This document shows positions 1 to 7,555 of a DNA stretch of 64,000 nucleotides, piece by piece. How positions within the stretch are numbered: position 1 is the stretch's first letter; every line of letters starts with the position of its first letter. The stretch comes from Thermodesulfobium acidiphilum (GTDB lineage: Bacteria > Thermodesulfobiota > Thermodesulfobiia > Thermodesulfobiales > Thermodesulfobiaceae), in NCBI RefSeq assembly GCF_003057965.1, contig NZ_CP020921.1, forward strand, positions 498,501 to 562,500. Direction: 5' to 3'. Below the pieces are notes generated by a model. The model did no database searches. It had not been told where the DNA came from and worked only from the letters and a program-made list of their open reading frames with translations. A program made the position numbers and the translations under genes.

Positions 1-1
1 A

Positions 2-373
2 GAAGAAGAGGTTGTAAAAATATCAATAGAGGGTTTAAAATGTAGAATTAGGAAAGAGATTGAGAAGGAACTTCAATCGGTTGAAAGGTTCTGGATTATA
101 GTAGATAAAGAAGGTCTTAAATTGCCAAGATTTATTGTTTATGATGATGGTGAGAAAAAGAAGAAGGACTTTAATGTTTTTGATTGTTTGAGGGCATATG
201 GCTTAAAACCTGATGGGAACGAAGTTTGGGAAGATGTTGCAAAATCAATTTTGTACTCAAGAGAAAATAGGGAAGAATGGGATCTGGATCTTTATGCTAC
301 TTATCTTGAAGCTGAAGATCAGGGGTTAAACGAAGTTCAAAGTTGTTCTACAAAATATATGGATATAGTTTAA
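2..373 (+). CDS. Hypothetical protein, 3' part only
   Basis: The frame is open from base 2 to the TAA at 371-373, so at least 123 C-terminal residues are encoded and the start lies outside the window. A TTG at 122 is in frame, but nothing marks it as a start and the coding character continues upstream of it. The visible part is rich in Lys, Glu and Asp, with no membrane segment, cysteine cluster or recognisable motif; it ends in an acidic, Tyr-containing tail. I do not recognise the family. It lies 45 bp upstream of the signalling operon on the same strand, but an inverted repeat with a promoter-like hexamer separates them, so co-function is not implied. Confidence 0.6.
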   Translation, partial: EEEVVKISIEGLKCRIRKEIEKELQSVERFWIIVDKEGLKLPRFIVYDDGEKKKKDFNVFDCLRAYGLKPDGNEVWEDVAKSILYSRENREEWDLDLYATYLEAEDQGLNEVQSCSTKYMDIV

Positions 374-407
374 GTTTTTTGTATATAATTTTTATATAAC
401 TTAAACT
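367..407. promoter_or_regulatory. Inverted repeat around a promoter-like -10 box upstream of the signalling operon
   Basis: The arms AGTTTAAGTT (367-376) and AACTTAAACT (398-407) are perfect 10-bp reverse complements, 21 nt apart. The spacer holds TATAAT (384-389). The repeat overlaps the stop codon of the upstream gene and ends 11 bp before the receptor start at 419. It could be an operator around a promoter or a weak RNA hairpin; no convincing -35 box is visible. Confidence 0.4.
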
Positions 408-418
408 TAGGGGGTAAT

Positions 419-2641
419 ATGAAGATTTTTCGTACTTTCTTAAATGCTGCCCTTCGTAAAAAAATGGGCATAATGGTTCTTTTGAGCTTTTTTGTCTTCG
501 GATTGTTATTGTCTGGTGGTGGATTAATTCAAATTTATAACTTTAGTAATGAAATTCTGTCAAATGATATAGCAAACGCGTCTAAAGGTCTTAATTTATT
601 TCTTGATTCAAAGATTACGGACTCAAAGAGAATTGCTTTGATCCTTTCTACTGAACGCGACCTTGTTAATGATATAAAAAATAAAGATTTTGCTTCTCTA
701 TCTTCATTTATTGAAAAAATTTCTCAGCTTTACCCTGGATCATATGTGACAGTTACTGATTCTGATGGCAGAGTTATAGCGAGAAGTAATGCGCCTGCTG
801 AAAGAGGTGATAATTTATCTGATTTACCAGAAATTGCAAGCGCTTTAAGTGGTAAAGTTGAATCTGGCATTGCGAAGGGACATACTACTGGACTATCAGT
901 AAGAAGTGGAGCACCAATTAGAGACGAAAAAGGAAAAATTATTGGAGCCATTTCAACAGGTTTTAAAATTGCTGGAATTAAAGATATTCCAGTTCAAATT
1001 AAAGATACTCTTGGAGTAGAAGTAGCTTTTTTTGATGGGGAGAAAATGGTTTCCACGTCTATTAAAAATGAGGAGCTTCCATACTTTGATAAATTTTTTA
1101 AATCTTCTATTTATGATCCAGTACTAAAGGATGGCAAAACAGTTGATTATGGTAATCCTAGAAATATTTCAGAAATGTATAACTTTATAAAAGAAATACT
1201 ATTTGGCAAGCCTTATTTTGCATATTATTATCCTCTTGAAGATGTAAATGGAAAAATTCTTGGAATGTATTTTATTGCAAAAGATACTTCTTTTTATAAT
1301 AACATGTTAAAAAGATTTACTATAATGCAGTTTGCTTTGAACATTTTAGCTATTGTTATCGGTATAATTTTGTTATTGTTATCTATGGAATTTTTCTTTA
1401 TGAGGCCAATAGGACTGTTGGTAAAAGATATTAAAAGGGTAGCTTCTGGTGATCTTAGCCAACCTCTTAATCCTGTTTACAACGATGAGTTAGGAGTTGT
1501 TGTAAGGGCTGTAGAGTCTATAAGATCAAACTTTATTAACGTTATTGGAAAAATTAATTATGCTATTAAAGATCTAGCAAATGCTTCTAACAATCTTTTG
1601 TCGGTGTCGTCTTCTCTTACAACGTCTTCAAGCGATGTATCTAAATTATCTGAAATAAATGCTAAAGGAGCAGAGAATTTATCTACTATTGCATCCAAAT
1701 TAAATGAAGATAAGGACATTTTGCTAAAGAGTATCCAGGGTATATCTAAAGGTGTCGAAGATCAAGCAATTGCTGCTTCTAGCATTGCTCAAAACATCAA
1801 TAGAATAGCAAGGAGCATTGAAGATTTTACGAATAAGCTTGAGGACGTAAGTAGCAACTTGTTGGCAGTAGATACGAAATTTAAAGAAATGGAAAAGAGT
1901 ATTTTAGAAAAAAGAAGTGTCGTTGGAGCAGCAATAGATATGGCTAGTAACATAAATACAATTTCTGATGGAATAAAAGAGATCTCTGAGAAAATGAGAA
2001 TGTCTTTAATTCCGATTCAAACCATTGCGAATCAAATTCAGCTCTGGTCATCAAACGTTATAATTGAAACCTCAAAATTAGGTGAACAGGGGAAAGCCTT
2101 TGGTGTTATTATAGATGAGATACGTAATCTTTCCGAAAAGCTTTTGTACACAACCAATGAAATTTCTAGCAATCTTAACGAACGCTTGTTTAACTCTGAT
2201 AATTTTGATCTTAATTTTGAAAAATATATTGAAGGCATAAAAGATCTGAGGAACTACTTTTCTGAAATAGAAGACTTTGTTAAAACTTTGAAGGATAACA
2301 TCAGTAATTTGTACCAAAAATTTGAGAAAATAAAAGGCGAAGCTTTGGGTATAATATCTTCAAAAGACATTAAAAACATTGAGACAAGTTTGGCCAATCT
2401 TGCTGCTTTAGCTGAAGAAGATCTTTCAAACGTGCACGAACTAAACAGAGCATCTATAGGCGTTCAAAAGGCAATCGAAAATCTTGTAGGGATTTCAAAA
2501 GATACTGTTTCATCAACAAAGGACATTTCAGAAAGAGCTGATAAACAATTAAATGAAGCAGGTAAATTGGAAGAAGTTTCGAGTAATATTAAGATAAAGT
2601 CAAATGAACTTGAAGATGAGGTAAGAAAGTTTAAAATATAG
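419..2641 (+). CDS. Cache/HAMP membrane receptor with degenerate methyl-accepting chemotaxis domain
   Basis: A 740-residue membrane sensor. There is one N-terminal membrane helix (about 16-38), an extracytoplasmic region of about 260 residues that looks like a double-Cache sensor (with the phrase TVTDSDGRVIARS), a second membrane helix (about 300-325), a HAMP linker, and a long alpha-helical cytoplasmic part. Around residues 533-573 the pattern IANQIQLW...ETSKLGEQGKAFGVIIDEIRNLSE can be aligned with the MCP hairpin tip, but the usual TNLLALNAAIEAARAGE core is largely lost. Binding of CheA/CheW is therefore doubtful. The start ATG follows AGGGGGT. It is the first gene of a run with VWA, PP2C and kinase genes at gaps of 18-26 bp, so it may be the input to that phosphorylation system rather than to flagellar chemotaxis. 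The sensor and HAMP call is firm; the output role is inference. Confidence 0.8.
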   Translation: MKIFRTFLNAALRKKMGIMVLLSFFVFGLLLSGGGLIQIYNFSNEILSNDIANASKGLNLFLDSKITDSKRIALILSTERDLVNDIKNKDFASLSSFIEKISQLYPGSYVTVTDSDGRVIARSNAPAERGDNLSDLPEIASALSGKVESGIAKGHTTGLSVRSGAPIRDEKGKIIGAISTGFKIAGIKDIPVQIKDTLGVEVAFFDGEKMVSTSIKNEELPYFDKFFKSSIYDPVLKDGKTVDYGNPRNISEMYNFIKEILFGKPYFAYYYPLEDVNGKILGMYFIAKDTSFYNNMLKRFTIMQFALNILAIVIGIILLLLSMEFFFMRPIGLLVKDIKRVASGDLSQPLNPVYNDELGVVVRAVESIRSNFINVIGKINYAIKDLANASNNLLSVSSSLTTSSSDVSKLSEINAKGAENLSTIASKLNEDKDILLKSIQGISKGVEDQAIAASSIAQNINRIARSIEDFTNKLEDVSSNLLAVDTKFKEMEKSILEKRSVVGAAIDMASNINTISDGIKEISEKMRMSLIPIQTIANQIQLWSSNVIIETSKLGEQGKAFGVIIDEIRNLSEKLLYTTNEISSNLNERLFNSDNFDLNFEKYIEGIKDLRNYFSEIEDFVKTLKDNISNLYQKFEKIKGEALGIISSKDIKNIETSLANLAALAEEDLSNVHELNRASIGVQKAIENLVGISKDTVSSTKDISERADKQLNEAGKLEEVSSNIKIKSNELEDEVRKFKI

Positions 2642-2664
2642 AAAATGGTCTAAGGAGACTTATA

Positions 2665-3981
2665 GTGCTAAAAGTAAATCTTAAGACTCATAGGAAAAGG
2701 TTGTTGGCCGATACCAGTGGCCAAAAACTATTTGTTTTGCTTAGCATTGAGGTTGCTAAAGAAGTTGAGGAGAGAGGAAAGCTTTTTGTCTCCTTTGTTC
2801 TTGACACATCTGGTTCAATGAACGAAACAGTAAATGATAAGTCAAAAATTGAAATTGTTGTTGAATCCCTGAAAAAAATTCTTGAGTCTAACATTTTAAA
2901 AGATGATGATGAGATAAGTATTATAACGTTCGATGATGAAGCAAAAATTGTTCTGCCATTTACCGCTGCGACGAAGAGTGAAAAAATATTTTCATCATTT
3001 GAGCAAATTAAGACTGGCACAGTTGGTACAAATTTGGGTGCTGGGATGAAAGTTTCTTTAGATTTACTTAAGGATAAAGCCGGGATAAAAAAGATGGTTG
3101 TTTTAACAGATGGTAACGTTTTTGATCCAGATCAGGTTGAAAAAGTTCTTGATGAACTTGTTTTTTCTAATATATCTGTGATATCGGTTGGTGTTGGTGA
3201 CGAGTGGAATGAGGATTTATTATGCAGGATTTCTGATCGAACTTTAGGTAAACCTCTGCACCTAAGTGATGTTGAAAACGATTCTGAAAGTTCAAGCAAT
3301 ATTAACGTTAGTAAATTGCCTTATGTCTTTTTAAACGAATTAGGTCATGCGACACAGGAAGTGGTTATGAATATTGAAATGGAAATTGAATTAAAAGATG
3401 GCTTTTCTCTTGAAAGGATAACAAAAATCTTTCCCGTTCAATATGAGATTATGATAGAGAATGCACCTTACTTATTGGGGAATCTCGAATCAAGGAGAAG
3501 AAATGTTTATCTTCTAGAATTTAATATTCCTTCGATGCCTGTCTCAAAGGTTGAAATGGGAAAAATTGAGCTATATTACCAGGTTCCAAATGCTGATACT
3601 AGAGAAAAAATAGGACCTTTTGAAATTGGAATTGAATTTACGAAGGACCAACTGTTGGCAGTTCAAACAGATCAAGAAGTAATGGATTGGGTTCAACAAA
3701 GAAACATTGAGAAAATAGTAAGTGAGGCAATTAGTCAGGCACATAAATCGCCCGAAGAAGCAGAAAAAATTTTGGGTTTGGCAAGAAGTCTAACTATAAA
3801 ATTAAAAAATGAAGACTTAACGGCTTTGTTAGATAAAGCAATAGAAGAAATTAGGGTTAAGAAATATATAGGCTCAAACGTGGCTAAAACGCTTAAAATA
3901 GGCACAAAAACACAACTATTAGATCACTCTAGAGAGGATATGCCTACAGATGATGATATTAGAAAAGCAACAGGAAGATAG
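2665..3981 (+). CDS. VWA (von Willebrand factor A) domain protein, TerY-like
   Basis: A 438-residue soluble protein with a VWA domain at about 38-205 and a complete metal-ion-dependent adhesion site: D47-T-S49-G-S51, T122 (GTVGTNLG) and D149 (LTDG). The C-terminal half is beta-rich up to about 330, then helical. There is no signal peptide or membrane segment, so it is probably cytoplasmic. The start is GTG, with AAGGAG at 2652-2657. It lies between a sensor gene and a PP2C gene followed by a Ser/Thr kinase, the set known from TerY-phosphorylation triads (VWA, PP2C, kinase with zinc ribbon). The family role is thought to be scaffolding or metal-dependent protein binding controlled by phosphorylation. 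The partner here is unknown. Confidence 0.8.
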   Translation: MLKVNLKTHRKRLLADTSGQKLFVLLSIEVAKEVEERGKLFVSFVLDTSGSMNETVNDKSKIEIVVESLKKILESNILKDDDEISIITFDDEAKIVLPFTAATKSEKIFSSFEQIKTGTVGTNLGAGMKVSLDLLKDKAGIKKMVVLTDGNVFDPDQVEKVLDELVFSNISVISVGVGDEWNEDLLCRISDRTLGKPLHLSDVENDSESSSNINVSKLPYVFLNELGHATQEVVMNIEMEIELKDGFSLERITKIFPVQYEIMIENAPYLLGNLESRRRNVYLLEFNIPSMPVSKVEMGKIELYYQVPNADTREKIGPFEIGIEFTKDQLLAVQTDQEVMDWVQQRNIEKIVSEAISQAHKSPEEAEKILGLARSLTIKLKNEDLTALLDKAIEEIRVKKYIGSNVAKTLKIGTKTQLLDHSREDMPTDDDIRKATGR

Positions 3982-4007
3982 GTTGGTCGTAAATATGGAG
4001 AAATCTT

Positions 4008-5450
4008 ATGGATGATGAAGCTGTTGAGAGTTTAGATTTTGAAAAATCGTTTAATTCTTTTAAAGTTGTTGAATCCTTTGAAAATGGATGGAATAAATGT
4101 GAATATAATGGCAAAACGTTTTTGTGCTATAACGGGGAAAGGGTTAATGTCTATGAAAAGATATTAAAGATAAAGATTTTTCCAGAAATATTAAGTCTTT
4201 TCGGTAATAATATTGTTTGTAAGTTTTATCAAGATAAAAGAATAAATCTCCCATTAGCACCAGATTTGTCGCTACTTCTTATAAAAGACATATGTGAAGC
4301 ATCTATTCTTTTAAAAAATCAAGGATATATGTTTAAGAATATTAATGTTAATGACATAGTGAAATCAGAAAATGGCTTTAAGTTCTCAAAAATTCCTACA
4401 ATTATAAGCTTTTCAGATTTTGAGTTAACAAACCAAGCTTATAAAATAGAAGATTATACGATCAAATTGCTGGGCTCCCTTCTATATGAATTATTGAGTG
4501 CAATGTCAATAAACAATGGTTTTGATGTCAAAATTATTTCTCGTTATGATATTCCTGGTATTCCACAATTCCTCTCACTTGCTCTTCCTGGAAGTAGAGC
4601 AAAATTTTCTCTTAATGATGCTTATAATATGTTAAATCAAATATGCTCTACAATCGAAGTGCGCCACTGTAAATATAATATTGGCGCGGCCTCAACAATT
4701 GGCTTGAACGTTTCAAGATCAATCAATGAAGACTCATTTGGTTATGCCCAGATGTATTTCTATAATCATTTTGGAAAACATAACGTTTTGAAAGCCTGTA
4801 TAGCAGATGGTATGGGGGGGATGGAGGCAGGAGAGATAGCCAGTGAAGCTGCTGTAGATGCCTTTTTAACTGAAAAATTTAAACTAATTGATGATGAAGA
4901 ACATATAGCCAATCAAACAATTGAACTTGCATGGAGGGCTAACAAGGCTGTTTTAGAAGGTTTAAATGGTAAAAATGGAGGTTGTACTTTTAGTGGCATT
5001 TTCATTTATGATGACAAGCTTTTTATTGCACATGTTGGTGATACAAGAATTTATCTGTATAAGGATAAAAAGCTTGAAAGGTTAACAAACGATCACTCTT
5101 TGGTTGAAACGTTGATTTTAGGTGGAATAATGACAAGAGAAGAAGCCCTTAACAGTCCCGATAGAAATAAACTTTTAAGGTCTATGGGGGTTATAATAGA
5201 TAAACAAGAAAATTACATAGAAGGACTATATCAAAAATTGGGGAAACACTTTGTTCAATTAGTTAAAGGAGATCTTGTCTTAATAGTAAGCGATGGAGTA
5301 TGGGGTGAATTGCCGGACGATGAGCTGTTTTCTATTATAAGTTCCTTATCTAATAGGCCAGATGACCTGGTAAATGAACTAATTTCAATAGTTTTGAAAA
5401 GAGGGGCGCCTGACAATGCGACAGCAGTTGCTATTTATAAAGAATTTTAA
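4008..5450 (+). CDS. Pseudokinase-PP2C phosphatase fusion
   Basis: 480 residues. The C-terminal part (about 222-480) is a complete PPM/PP2C phosphatase: NEDS (D242), ADGMGG (D267, G268), HVGDTRIY, SDGVWG (D429) and PDNA (D469) supply the two-metal site. The N-terminal part of about 210 residues resembles a protein-kinase C-lobe: NINVNDI stands where HRDxKPxN is expected, SFSDFE replaces the DFG region, LLGSLLYELLS matches helix F, and a helix with a conserved Arg follows. The catalytic Asp and Asn and the DFG motif are not preserved, so it is probably a pseudokinase that docks a substrate or partner. The expected job is to dephosphorylate targets of the kinase encoded 18 bp downstream. The phosphatase call is firm; the pseudokinase call rests on pattern only. 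Confidence 0.85.
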   Translation: MDDEAVESLDFEKSFNSFKVVESFENGWNKCEYNGKTFLCYNGERVNVYEKILKIKIFPEILSLFGNNIVCKFYQDKRINLPLAPDLSLLLIKDICEASILLKNQGYMFKNINVNDIVKSENGFKFSKIPTIISFSDFELTNQAYKIEDYTIKLLGSLLYELLSAMSINNGFDVKIISRYDIPGIPQFLSLALPGSRAKFSLNDAYNMLNQICSTIEVRHCKYNIGAASTIGLNVSRSINEDSFGYAQMYFYNHFGKHNVLKACIADGMGGMEAGEIASEAAVDAFLTEKFKLIDDEEHIANQTIELAWRANKAVLEGLNGKNGGCTFSGIFIYDDKLFIAHVGDTRIYLYKDKKLERLTNDHSLVETLILGGIMTREEALNSPDRNKLLRSMGVIIDKQENYIEGLYQKLGKHFVQLVKGDLVLIVSDGVWGELPDDELFSIISSLSNRPDDLVNELISIVLKRGAPDNATAVAIYKEF

Positions 5451-5468
5451 AAAATTTAAGGAGAGAGT

Positions 5469-7214
5469 ATGATTTTTTGTAAGGTTTGCGGGTATGGACC
5501 TATATCAGAGGAAGTAAATGTTTGCCCGGTATGTGGCACGTCAATTGTTGAAAAGGCTTTTTCTGGGACCAGGACTCTTTCTATAATGTCGCTGGCTTCG
5601 GGGACTCTTCTTCAAAATGGGAAGTACAGAATTGAAGATGTAATTATTCAAGGTGGATTTTCTTTTACTTATTCAGCAGTACAAACTATGCTTGATGTAA
5701 AAGTAGCGATAAAGGAGTTATTTGCACTAGGAGCTACCAGACAGGGTAGTGTTGTTATTTTTGACTCAGATTCTTCTGAGAGTATTGGTGAATTTTTAAA
5801 CGAGGGTAGAATTCTTGCAAGGTTAAATCACCCTGGAATTGTAAAGGTTCTTGATTTCTTTGAAGAAAACAACACTGCGTATCTGGTAATGGAATTTCTT
5901 GAAGGGGAATCTTTGTCTTTGTTGTTGAATAGGGTAGGAAAAATACCCGAAAATGAAGCTCTTAATTATATTAAACAAGTAGCCCAGGCTTTAAAAGTTG
6001 TTCATGATGCGGGGTTACTTCACCAGGATGTAAAGCCAGATAATTTAGTTTTAACAAAAGAAGGTCGAATTGTAATTGTTGATTTTGGATCAGCCAGGCA
6101 ATTTATAGCAGAGAAAACAGGCAATTATGATAGAATTGTTACTCCTGGCTTTGCACCTCTTGAACAATACGGTCAGAGAGTGAGAAGGGGGCCATATACA
6201 GATGTTTATTCACTTTGCGCTAATTTTTATACGTTAATAAAAGGCTTTCCTCCACCACCTGCTCCAGATAGATTGCAAACTTTAAAAGAATTAGATTTAG
6301 CGGGTATAAGTCCTAAAATTGGTAGAATTATTTCAAAAGGTCTTGAAGTTAATGTAAACAATAGAATTAGATCGATGGATGAGCTTTTGGCGATGATTGA
6401 TGAAGTAGAAGGCAAAACTTTTGCAGTGGATAAAACTATTTCGAAAGAAATGCTGCAAAGGGAAGAGGGCATTAATTTTGATGATAGAAAACTTTCTACA
6501 GGTAATGAAGGTATAGCTTATCAAAAAGAAATACCTGATATTGATATTTTGGAAATTGAGAGTCAAGAAGATCCTAAAGTACTTTTTGAAATTGGATTAA
6601 AATATTTATTGGGTTTTAATGTTACAAGAAATTTCGATATAGCGTTTAAATGTTTTAGAGAGGCTTCAGAAAAGGGAAATGCTGATGCAATGTACCACCT
6701 TGGACTTATGTATCTTCACGGACAAGGTACTTATCAGGATGATAAAATGGCCTTCAAATACTTCAAAGAGGCTTCAGAAAAGGGAAATGCTGATGCAATG
6801 TATAGACTGGGCTGGATGTATGAGTATGGTAGAGGTACTTATCAGGATGATAAAATGGCCTTCAAATACTTCAAAGAGGCTTCAGAAAAGGGAAATGCTG
6901 ATGCAATGTACCACCTTGGACTTATGTATCTTCACGGACAAGGTACTTATCAGGATGATAAAATGGCCTTCAAATACTTCAAAGAGGCTTCAGAAAAGGG
7001 AAATGCTGATGCAATGTATAGACTGGGCTGGATGTATGAGTATGGTAGAGGTACATCACAGGATTATAAAATGGCAAAGTATTGGTATGAGAAGTCAAAA
7101 GATTTAGGAAATATTGATTCGAAAAACAAACTTGAAAGCTTTTTACCTGAAATTAGTTCTAAAAAAAATAAGGGTAACTTTATTGGGAAAATTTTCAAAA
7201 ATATTTTTGGTTGA
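5469..7214 (+). CDS. Zinc-ribbon Ser/Thr protein kinase with Sel1-like repeats
   Basis: 581 residues. The N-terminus has a zinc ribbon (CKVC at 4-7, CPVC at 19-22). A kinase domain follows (about 48-320): a glycine loop around GGFSF, VAIK with K82, LHQDVKPDN with D187 and N192 (Gln in place of the usual HRD Arg), VDFG with D205, and FAPLEQYG. A linker leads to four or five Sel1/TPR-like repeats (about 360-545), which usually bind proteins. There is no membrane segment, unlike PknB-type kinases with PASTA domains. AAGGAGAG precedes the ATG. It is the last gene of the sensor-VWA-PP2C run. HQD instead of HRD suggests an RD-independent active state; activity itself looks intact because Lys, Asp, Asn and DFG are all present. 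Confidence 0.88.
   Translation: MIFCKVCGYGPISEEVNVCPVCGTSIVEKAFSGTRTLSIMSLASGTLLQNGKYRIEDVIIQGGFSFTYSAVQTMLDVKVAIKELFALGATRQGSVVIFDSDSSESIGEFLNEGRILARLNHPGIVKVLDFFEENNTAYLVMEFLEGESLSLLLNRVGKIPENEALNYIKQVAQALKVVHDAGLLHQDVKPDNLVLTKEGRIVIVDFGSARQFIAEKTGNYDRIVTPGFAPLEQYGQRVRRGPYTDVYSLCANFYTLIKGFPPPPAPDRLQTLKELDLAGISPKIGRIISKGLEVNVNNRIRSMDELLAMIDEVEGKTFAVDKTISKEMLQREEGINFDDRKLSTGNEGIAYQKEIPDIDILEIESQEDPKVLFEIGLKYLLGFNVTRNFDIAFKCFREASEKGNADAMYHLGLMYLHGQGTYQDDKMAFKYFKEASEKGNADAMYRLGWMYEYGRGTYQDDKMAFKYFKEASEKGNADAMYHLGLMYLHGQGTYQDDKMAFKYFKEASEKGNADAMYRLGWMYEYGRGTSQDYKMAKYWYEKSKDLGNIDSKNKLESFLPEISSKKNKGNFIGKIFKNIFG
6660..7054 (+). repeat. In-frame tandem repeat, 108-bp units in an A-B-A-B pattern
   Basis: Units start at 6660, 6768, 6876 and 6984, each 108 bp or 36 codons, one Sel1 repeat. 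Bases 6660-6838 are identical to 6876-7054 (179 bp), so the block is a recent 216-bp duplication of an A-B pair. Repeat number probably varies between strains. Confidence 0.92.
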
Positions 7215-7238
7215 TAATTTTTTGTAATTTCACAATGT

Positions 7239-7268
7239 TTGACATTTTAAATTTAAGGTTTATTATAT
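7239..7268 (+). promoter_or_regulatory. Promoter of the ilv-leu operon
   Basis: TTGACA at 7239-7244, then TATTAT at 7261-7266 with a 16-nt spacer (or TTATAT at 7263-7268 with 18). Transcription would start near 7275, just upstream of the T-box leader. Confidence 0.65.
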
Positions 7269-7301
7269 ATAGAATTAACGTTTTGAAAATTTAATAGAGT
7301 T

Positions 7302-7529
7302 AAAGGCTACGAACAGGAGTAGTAGAAAGCTTAACTTTTTAAGAGAGCCGAAGGTTGGTGCGATTCGGTAAAGGGCGCTTTCGAACTCGCCTGGGAGCTT
7401 TTCTGGTGAATTTAAGTAATCAGGAACGTAAGACTGCGTTAAAGTTCAGAGTGAACCATCCTTAGGATGGTTAATCGTGGTGGTACCGCGGAACTTCCCT
7501 CCGTCCTCGTGATGTGAGGGTTTTTTTTT
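7302..7529 (+). ncRNA. T-box leader, leucine specifier likely
   Basis: A tRNA-sensing T-box riboswitch. Stem I is supported by pairing of 7302-7308 with 7396-7402, CAGG (7314-7317) with CCTG (7390-7393), and GAAAGC (7325-7330) with GCTTTC (7377-7382). These enclose the specifier loop, with AGTAGTA on one side and GAACTCG on the other. The codon before the conserved purine is CTC (7386-7388), which reads Leu. The AGAGAG...GGTTGGTG apical motif (7342-7360) and a stem III (7453-7472) are present. The T-box bulge sequence TGGTGGTACCGCGG is at 7478-7491, followed by the terminator. Uncharged tRNA-Leu should favour the antiterminator and switch on ilvB-ilvN-ilvC-leuA. Confidence 0.92.
7497..7529 (+). 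terminator. T-box regulated intrinsic terminator
   Basis: CCCTC (7497-7501) pairs with GAGGG (7516-7520), directly followed by a run of nine T. It is the terminator half of the T-box switch, mutually exclusive with the antiterminator formed by the T-box sequence. Confidence 0.8.
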
Positions 7530-7555
7530 AAAAAAATTTGGAAGGAGGGATATTT

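Noticed and set aside
2688-3020. Reverse-strand frame of 110 residues over the VWA gene
   Set aside because: Antisense shadow without ribosome site or recognisable sequence.
6660-7054. Possible CRISPR-like array
   Set aside because: Units are contiguous 108-bp coding repeats without spacers.
6679-7107. Open frame of 142 residues with internal repeats inside the kinase gene
   Set aside because: It is the +1 frame of the perfect Sel1 repeats, open only because the DNA repeats; no ribosome site.
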